64,000 nt of DNA from Vicia villosa (taxonomy: Eukaryota > Streptophyta > Magnoliopsida > Fabales > Fabaceae): positions 372,001-436,000 of the forward strand of contig NW_026705148.1 of NCBI RefSeq assembly GCF_029867415.1. Reading direction: 5' to 3'. A program made the position numbers and the translations under genes. Below the pieces are notes generated by a model. The model saw only the letters and a list, made by a program, of their open reading frames with translations. It did no database searches and was not told the DNA's origin. This document shows, piece by piece, positions 57,326 to 64,000 of this stretch (positions are counted from its first letter, which is position 1; each line of letters opens with the position of its first letter).

Positions 57326-58925
57326 AGTTTGCCGTATCTCTTATTTTCTTAAATGTACCGTTTATTCGTCGTACTGTTCATTATAGTATGTAATGTTTGT
57401 ACTGTCAGTATTAAATGTTGTACTATTTGTCATATTGTTGCTTAATTATTCAGATAATATTTTGTGTGTTTTCTGCCAGTCAAATATTTATTTTTCTGTG
57501 CATTAAATGATTTTCAGGGTTATTATCGGTAATTTTGCTCGCATACAGTAAATATTAATTATTTATTATGGCTGTGTTTTTTAACAAGTCATGTAAATAA
57601 ACTTTCATCTTTCACATAAAACAAAAACAACAAAAAGAAAATTAACTTTGACTGTTGATTTTTCACTCTAACTGTTACATGCCTGAATAGTCAGTTGACA
57701 GTCAAACTGCTGACAGTACAATTCTCCGTGTTTTGTACCATCAATCAAATCAAACTTTTGCATTTCAAAATTCCAAGATTTTTTTCCTAGAAGTCTTCTG
57801 AATATCACATGATTAGCAGAGACTCAGCACTGCACAAAAATCAGGTACGCTTAACTGTCTCCTACACAAACAGTCCCTGATTAGGGTTTATTGTTTTTTC
57901 AGGAGAAACAAGTTTTTGAGACCTCAAATGGATTTCATGGACCTCCATACATCTCAAAGTACCATCATACAAATTTTCAAACTTCAATTCGCTCAGACGC
58001 ACAGTCAGCAACTCAAATAGTCAACAAACGACCCGTTTGACCAAAAAAGTCAACAGACAGTCAAAAATGAAATTTTTTGTCAACATCCATATTTTGTCAA
58101 AGGATTCATCATTTGATCATTGGATGATCATAATTCATCAAGGAAAGATCAAAAATCAACAAAACCCTAAGATTCAAAATTAGGGTTTTCTCCTAAAAAG
58201 TCAACTGAACTTTGACTGGTCATAACTCTCTCATCCTTCATCCAAAAAATTCAAACCAAAGCTCATTTTGAAGGAAATTCAATTATCTTTCAAATGCAAT
58301 TGCTCCCATGGTCATTAGGTTCACCATTTGAAAAATATGAACCAAGACATTACAGGTCATTTTCAAAGTCAACAAAAAGACACTTTTTTCAAAAGGATAC
58401 ACAAGGAGCATCAAAAATCATTTTGACATGAGACCAAAGACATTGGTTAGAGGACTCTTTGAGGTTTCCAAAGAGTGCAAGATCTCCTTCATATGACAAA
58501 AATTGAGGGATTTACACCTTGTTGAAGTTGGCTAAAGTTTGGGAAAATGCATAAAACCAACATTGCTCAAAAATGTATTTTTTCCAAATGGGGCCAAGTT
58601 TTCATAGTTCAAACATGTTTACCATGATATAATGGGCCTCCCACGACCAAGACAAAGCCCACACCATTTTATTCATTTTTGGTTTAATTTTATCCTATTT
58701 TAAGATTAAATGAAAATGGAAAATGGAAGGATAATGCATAGCTTAGTTTCTAAGCATGAGTCATCAAAGAATATTTAATTTTCTGCAGAAGATTGAAGTA
58801 CAAGGCAAGAGAAGTGAAGAGGAGCAAGACTTGGTCAACAATTCAAAGATTTTTAATATTTAAAAATCAAGAATTCAACAAAGGCAATCAATGCTTCTTG
58901 GCTTAGTTTCTAAGCACCTCTTGGC

Positions 58926-58936
58926 CTATAAATGAA
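58926..58936 (+). promoter_or_regulatory. Second TATA box in the Ogre-like LTR
   Basis: GGCCTATAAATGAAGC is followed by a CA-rich leader (CAACAACAAAACACACG). This looks like the main LTR promoter, with the region 58950-59450 as transcribed R/U5. Confidence 0.5.
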
Positions 58937-60749
58937 GCTGAATACTTCAACAACAAAACACACGAAATTATAGCCAAGGCATAGCAAGAAAACTCACCAA
59001 AATTCTCTCAAAATTCCATAACTTTGTAATTTTCAATTTCCATATTCCAATCATTATCAATACAAACTATCACTTTCAATCTTCTCCTAAGGTGGCATAG
59101 ATTAAGAATGAACTCATAATATGGTCCTATAAGAGTTATAACACGTGTATAGTACTCTTCACTTTCATACATAATTAATTTTCGTTTTCATACATTTAAT
59201 CAATATCAATGTAGTCTAATCATTCTAATGAGTTCATGAGGTCCCATAAGGTAGATCTGGGCCCTAACATGTTAGCTCCCACGTGAGAATCATCCCATGC
59301 CATTAACAAGTGCTCATGCATGTTCAAACTTCAACTCCATCGAACCCATGGCTACAACGCTCAAACAGTGAAACTAATACCATATTTGGACTCAGAGCAT
59401 CCCAATTAGGGGATCTGGGTCATTTGTTACTCTTCCTAACGTTTGTTCTTGCAGGTTTGTGAAGCTACCAAAAATGGTGTTTTTTATCGTAAAAATAGAG
59501 GGGGTTTAAAACCGCCGCTATCTATGTTAAAAAATGAAGGTGGCGGAGGTTGAAGACGACCACGCGTCCAAGCGTGGTTCGTCAGTCAAAGCTGACTCTT
59601 CCCTCCGCTCGCGTGGCTCCTCATCATTGGTAGGTCAACTAGTCTTCCATCCACGCGTGCACTTGTGGGTCCCAGTCAGAAAGTTTGATTTCTCCTTGAA
59701 TTCAGCGCATGTTCCCCACCATCATATCATGTTCCCTCACGATCTGAGCCCTTGGATCATCTCAACTTTTCATCCAACGCACCAGACAAGTGGTCCATAC
59801 CATGGACTCATCAGCATCACACACCTGATTATTTTACTTTCTATTTTTCTATTTTTATTTTAATTTCCTTGCAAAATTAATTAAAAATAGTTTTAAAAAT
59901 CCAAAAAATACACAAAAAATATTTTTAAGTTTCTAAAATAATATTTTATTTCTAATATAAAAATATTTTATTTTTCTTCATAATTTAAATATTTTGTATA
60001 ATTAATTAGATAATATGCATATATTTATCTTTTAATTATTTTCAACCAATCAAAAATCATAAAAAAATTGTTCTTTATATTAAATATTGTTTATATATCA
60101 TAGGCTAATTTTGTACATATTTAGAATAATTTTCTCTTTAAGTTTTAATTATTTGTGTAATTATTTATATAATTATGTGTTAATTAACTTAATAAATTTC
60201 AAATCAATTTCAAAAATCCCAAAAAAATTAGTTTTGTTTTAAAATTAATTAACAAGCATTTTGAACATATTTTGAACTTAATTTTTAGGTTTGAAATTTA
60301 TTTTCATCTTTTTTCCTCATTTTAATTTAATTAATCATGCATTAATTATAATTAAAATCAATCATAAAAAATCCATAAACATTTCTTTTATTTTCTTGCA
60401 ATTTAAATTCCTAGATAAATGTATAGGTTGTCAAATTCATGTAAATAGCGTAGTTTACATTTCCTGCACAATCGATGTAATAGCGTAGATTTACTTTCCG
60501 CATTTTACATTTCCGCATTTTAAATTCCAGCACATATAAACTGCGTGTATGCCAAAGATAAAATTGAATCGTTAGATCACTAACTTCAAAGATAAAATAT
60601 CTGAATCCAAACACAATCAAACTTGCACCTCTTAGGGTAATCCTTTTCTCATTCTTTTCAAAATCAAAATCAAATTCTATTATTTCAAACGCAAAATCGA
60701 ACTTTTGTTTATATCCGGTGGTTTTAGACACAGGCGTGGATAGTAGGAC

Positions 60750-61328
60750 CTAACTAAATTTCTGAGATAATGCCGCCAGAATGGACTTCATACGATAAAA
60801 ATCGAAGGAGTTATGAATTTTCGAACTCGGCGCGACATACTCGAAAACACACTTTTTTACCAAAACAACGCGACGATCCTTAAAATTCTGGGCATTTTCG
60901 GTGCACAATCAGCCGATGGTCCGAACATATGAAATCTTGGTAATGATGGTACGGAGCTCCATCTAAAGTTTCAAGCGAATCCGACGAGCGGATTGCGTGA
61001 TATGAATTTTCCGAGGCCCGAAACCCTACATTCAGCACTCTTTTTCACTATGAAACCTCGAGTAATTTACAAATTTGACAACCTTCCTCAAAGAATTGGC
61101 TTCTGAGCCGAACACGAAAGTTGTAGATATCGTAGAATTCAGCTCATATCACCTTCCAAATTGGACTTATGAATTTTCTCGTATTTCAACTGTATAAACC
61201 ATTTTTCACACCGTATCTTCCTAAACCCACGAAAACTCTTTATCATTTTTCTTCAATTTTGAACAACGAAATAAACTTCGTTAATAACTTATAGCTCAAA
61301 TTAAGAGGGCAAATTTTGGGGTGCAACA
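60750..61328 (-). mobile_element. Ogre 5' LTR, outer part
   Basis: It matches 35516-36115 of the 3' LTR, with a 21-bp deletion near 61128, and ends ...GGGGTGCAACA exactly at the MULE junction. It overlaps the inner fragment (49223-50594) by about 280 bp of the same LTR segment (50316-50594 corresponds to about 60794-61076). Confidence 0.85.
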
Positions 61329-61486
61329 TGATCACGTTGGTCCTTTCTGTCTATTTTATGATAACAGACGTTTATTAATGCGTGCGTGGTATATGGCTTG
61401 GTAACACCTTCCTTTAGCTTCTTCTTCCTTGTTTTCTGCAAACGAATTAGGGTTTTTCCCCTTTCCAGAAATTGAACAGTCTCTCC

Positions 61487-61993
61487 ATGAAATCTTCAAG
61501 CTGTTCGTCCTCCATGGTACAAAGAAGCCATGGAAGTTTGAACATGCCATGGAAACCGCTCCGCCACTGCAGAGATAGGGCGATTCTACGAAGGGCGAAG
61601 ACAACTAAGAGCTTTGGGAAACATTTTTGGGGATGTCCGCATTATAAGGTATGTTATTTAACCATTTTAAGGTTAGTTATAATGTCTACAAAGTTGAACA
61701 ACATTCTATGTGCTTTGCAGGGATCTGGGCAACCCGGGTGTGGGTTTTTCGAATGGTTTTATGAGGAAACTGAAGATCATAAGGGACAACTTGTGATGTC
61801 TAGGTTGGAAAAGCTTGCTAAGAGATTGGATGATATGCAGATGGAGTTTTTAAAAGTTAAAGACTCATGTGAAGAAACAAGGAAAGAGATAGACCAGTTT
61901 AAGAGGTTGTTGAACAAGATGAAGCTGGAAAAATATTGGATTATGATGCTTGTTGTAATGTTCATAGTTATGGGTTTTATCATGTATCAGTAA
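61487..61993 (+). CDS. GRF zinc-finger, coiled-coil, C-terminal membrane-anchor protein in a MULE
   Basis: Two exons, 61487-61648 and 61721-61993 (GT-AG intron of 72 bp), give 144 codons without a stop. A Ser-rich start (MKSSSCSSSM) is followed by a GRF-type zinc-binding domain: HCRDRAILRRAKTTKSFGKH, FWGCPHYK, then GCGFFEWFYEE after the splice. The first Cys of the usual C-x-C pair appears to be Arg, so metal binding may be weakened. Next come an amphipathic coiled coil (LEKLAKRLDDMQMEFLKVKD) and a C-terminal transmembrane helix (YWIMMLVVMFIVMGFIMYQ). Such GRF proteins are abundant in plant genomes and often travel with MULEs. GRF domains bind nucleic acid in other proteins. The role here is unknown. 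It is convergent with the transposase remnant. Confidence 0.65.
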   Translation: MKSSSCSSSMVQRSHGSLNMPWKPLRHCRDRAILRRAKTTKSFGKHFWGCPHYKVCYLTILRLVIMSTKLNNILCALQGSGQPGCGFFEWFYEETEDHKGQLVMSRLEKLAKRLDDMQMEFLKVKDSCEETRKEIDQFKRLLNKMKLEKYWIMMLVVMFIVMGFIMYQ

Positions 61994-62323
61994 TTCTTTT
62001 GAGTTAGGCAATTAGTTAAGGTTCTGCGTTTGTTTTGGGTTTTATCATGTATCAGTAATTATTCACCAGTTGTATGCAACATTTGATTGAGTTATGACGA
62101 ATTATAGTTATTGTGTACCAACATTTTATTTACTTTTTATGAATGCAATTATTGTATCAGTAATGGTGAATGCAGTTATGCAGTTATGCAATTGAGTTAT
62201 GATGTCAGTTATGGTACCAACATGTGTACCAATTGATAATACAAGACAGTAAAATTGAGGCAAATTGAGATATTAGAGACAACATATGTTCAAACTAAAC
62301 ACAAAATACAGACATTGATCAAA

Positions 62324-63122
62324 CTAAGCATTCTTCTTGGGTGTGGATCTTTTTGTTGGTGTAGTCCTTCTTGTTGTTGGGCCAATGACATTTTTGGATG
62401 TAGTTAATCTGGTTGTAGGTCCAGGTGTTACCCGTGGAGCTGGTCCCCTTCTGACACCCATCTTCTTTGTCTTTCCTATAGTTGGTTGTTGAGCAGTCTT
62501 TCCTTTAGAAGCTTGAGAACTTTGAGATGTTGGTTGCTGAGAAGGCTTTGGTGCAGTCACTTGAGATTTCTGGGTAGGAGTAGGTGTTGGTGTAGTCACT
62601 TGTTATGGATGGGTAAGAGTAGGTGTTGGTTCAGTCACTTGAGATGGCTGTGGAGGAGTCTCTTGAGCAGGCCCTATAACTTTACATGTTTCTTTGTTAT
62701 GCCCTGGCTTATTGCACCTACTACATCTCACAATTAACCCTGTTCTCCTTATCTTCCTGTTAGTGCCATCAATCTCACCCTGTTCATGATTTCTCTTCTT
62801 TTTGGGTCTACTAGGCATCCTTCTAAACTTTGGAGGTCTAACATCTGAATAAGGTGTTTTTTCCCATTAATTTGAACAATTTACAGGATAAAGCACAAGT
62901 TTGTATACTGCCATGTATCTACTTTTTTTATAATATTCAGGGATGTAATCTTTCAACTTAAAATTTCTACTCTTCATACATGCCAAAACACGAACACATG
63001 GAAGTCCAGTAAGTTCCCATTTTCTGCAAGAGCACATGTTATCCTTCAAGTTGACAATTAACATTTCAGCTTGATTCTCTATATGTTTAACTTCAAAGAT
63101 ATGCTCACCAGACATCCTACAT

Positions 63123-63215
<93 letters not shown>

Positions 63216-63384
63216 CTTCAAATGGAAAATTACTTGTAAAAATACATAAAATATTATGTGATTACCTGACAATCCATGAATTGGTATAAGAACTAGTTTC
63301 TTCAACTTTTTTACTTATGTTGGGCAGGACTGCATCGATAGACAAATTCTGGAACCTCCATCTATTTGTTGCCCACCTCTCCAT
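62324..63384 (-). pseudogene. MULE transposase 3' exons: SWIM zinc finger and CCHC knuckle
   Basis: Exon 63266-63384 (RWATNRWRFQNLS, SYTNSWIV) splices through a GT-AG intron that contains the (TA)n tract to an exon starting at 63116. The second exon has the SWIM-type finger MCSCRKWELTGLPCVRVLAC, in which the expected His after Cys-x is Arg, then WEKTPYSDVRPPKFRRM, a CCHC knuckle (CSRCNKPGHNKETC) and a Pro/Thr/Gln-rich basic tail. In-frame TAA stops lie at 62867-62869 and 62603-62605. The catalytic DDE part is absent. It is the relic of the MuDR-like transposase of the enclosing MULE. Confidence 0.8.
63129..63209. repeat. (TA)n microsatellite, about 40 units
   Basis: 81 bp of uninterrupted TA in the intron of the MULE transposase relic. 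Confidence 0.97.
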
Positions 63385-63767
63385 ACAATAAATTCTAAAT
63401 CATAAAAACCCTAAATCATAAAAACCCTAAAAATACTGAAAAACCCCAAATCATAACTCCAAGTATCAAAGTGACTAGGAAAGCAGATGTGAAATCAAAC
63501 ATACCTGAAAGAAGATGCGAAATCAACCGTGAATCTTCAATGGAAACCTCCTTCAATAACCTCCTTCAATGTCGCACATGGTGTTCGCAAATTCGCCTCC
63601 TTACTCGCTCTGTGTTGTTTGCAGAGGTTATGTCATTGGATTGTGAGGTTAAACTAATTAATTATTGAGTCTAATGACACGTAGGGACCACCTCAACATC
63701 TTAATAACACACATGAATATTAAATACACAAATTAACTAACAGATGTTGACGGAAGGATTAACGTGA

Positions 63768-63868
63768 TCCATTTTAAAAAGTTAAGGGAGCTATTTGCAC
63801 TTTTTAAAAATTAAGAGACGAAACTGGACCCCGCGTAAAAGATAAGGGACGAAAAAGGGTATTTGGCC
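63768..63868 (-). repeat. MULE right TIR
   Basis: Inverted copy of 32285-32385. Similarity continues inward (AACGTGAT...), where the left TIR is interrupted by the Ogre. Followed by TSD TAAAAAATA at 63869-63877. Confidence 0.9.
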
Positions 63869-63877
63869 TAAAAAATA

Positions 63878-64000
63878 CAAGAGTTTTTTCTAGAAATTTC
63901 AAATTTTTCGATAAAAATGCATACATTTAAAATTGTTGATAAAAAATTTCAAGAGTTTTACTGAAAATTTTGAAATTTCCAATAAAAACTCATGAAAATT
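63878..64000. repeat. AT-rich flank with AAATTTC-ATAAAAA words
   Basis: The sequence outside the MULE resumes the AATTTC/TTTTGAAATTTCC-type wording seen to the left at 32160-32275, consistent with one AT-rich repeat split by the MULE. Confidence 0.4.

Larger units (their letters stand above)
56526..60749 (+). mobile_element. Ogre/Tat-like LTR, 3'-truncated
   Basis: It starts TGTTATACCCCAAAATTTGCC, the Tat-type LTR start, comparable with TGTTGCACCCCAAAATTTT of the neighbouring Ogre. It contains two TATA boxes (57059 and about 58927) and a terminal section with CTCTTAGGGTAATCC, the counterpart of CTTTTAGGGTAACC before 13630. The remainder of the LTR and any PBS are missing. At 60750 the sequence switches to the other Ogre's LTR. 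A two-part structure (an older insertion inside) is possible given two promoters. Confidence 0.6.
32386..61328 (-). mobile_element. Ogre-type Ty3/gypsy (Tat clade) retrotransposon, minus orientation
   Basis: The Ogre/Tat features are all present: LTRs of 3.7 kb with termini TGTTGCACCCC...GGTAGCGACA, a tRNA-Arg-like PBS, an extra ORF upstream of gag, a protease with DTGSS, RT followed by two RNase H domains, an integrase, a long repetitive 3' region and a GGGGCAGC-type PPT. TSDs are GGATC (32381-32385) and TGATC (61329-61333), with one mismatch. Every ORF has stops or frameshifts. The 5' LTR (right side) has an internal deletion and is broken by about 10 kb of foreign DNA (50595-60749). Confidence 0.88.
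32285..63868. mobile_element. MULE with long TIRs and 9-bp TSD, split by an Ogre insertion
   Basis: The left end GGCCAAATACCCTTTTTCG (32285) and the right end at 63868 (reverse complement GGCCAAATACCCTTTTTCG) start TIRs of more than 100 bp, sharing CGTCCCTTATCTTTT, GGGGTCCAGTTTCGTC and AAAAGTGCAAATAGCTC. Both are flanked by the perfect 9-bp duplication TAAAAAATA (32276-32284 and 63869-63877). The left TIR is interrupted at 32385/61329 by the Ogre element. Joined across it, the TIR continues into ATCACGTT, exactly as in the right TIR (ATCACGTTAATCC). The unsplit MULE is about 2.6 kb, and carries a GRF zinc-finger gene (+) and the 3' part of a transposase (-). Confidence 0.9.

Overview
This is nuclear DNA of a higher plant, most likely a papilionoid legume of the pea/vetch/clover/medic group. 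I infer that from the Ogre-type Ty3/gypsy elements with a TGGCGACTC tRNA-Arg-like primer site and an extra ORF before gag, from a Sirevirus-type Ty1/copia element, and from the very AT-rich spacers. No species can be named from the window. Only one ordinary host gene is convincing: GINS2/PSF2, a DNA-replication factor, complete on the + strand at 17472-23539. Almost everything else is transposable-element DNA, much of it nested.

Layout. 1-1445: end of a Mutator-like element (MULE) encoding a FAR1-domain protein, running off the left edge. 1690-2040: MITE with 9-bp target duplications. 3050-12300: AT-rich DNA with a SINE-like tRNA-derived unit, two Helitron 3' ends on the minus strand and one nearly complete non-autonomous Helitron on the plus strand (10677-12298). 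About 12300-15491: an Ogre-like LTR split by a 1,119-bp solo LTR (13642-14760). 15658-17077: decayed MULE transposase and its terminus, next to the leader of GINS2. 17093-23540: GINS2, with a hAT MITE and other TE remnants in its introns. 24230-30879: a Sirevirus piece in the order INT-RT-RNaseH-env-like-PPT-LTR-PBS-gag, so a single LTR has internal sequence on both sides.

32285-63868 is a nested block. The outermost element is a MULE with long TIRs, a 9-bp TSD (TAAAAAATA), a GRF-zinc-finger gene and the 3' exons of a transposase. An Ogre element in minus orientation (32386-61328) is inserted in its left TIR, with a near-perfect 5-bp TSD. The Ogre carries both LTRs, PBS, PPT, ORF1, gag, protease, RT, two RNase H domains and integrase, all with stops or frameshifts. 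Its 5' LTR is broken by about 10 kb of foreign DNA: a 5'-truncated CACTA transposon with TNP2 and Ulp1-like protease pseudogenes, a MULE end, a foldback MITE, a Tourist-like MITE, and a truncated Ogre-like LTR that contains a small two-helix membrane-protein ORF.

Apart from GINS2, and possibly the intact GRF gene and the 55-codon LTR ORF, no gene appears functional. The most informative observations are the order of nested insertions, the overlapping duplication in the broken Ogre 5' LTR, the permuted Sirevirus, the shared hairpin TIRs of two Mutator-type elements, and the small membrane ORF in an LTR leader.
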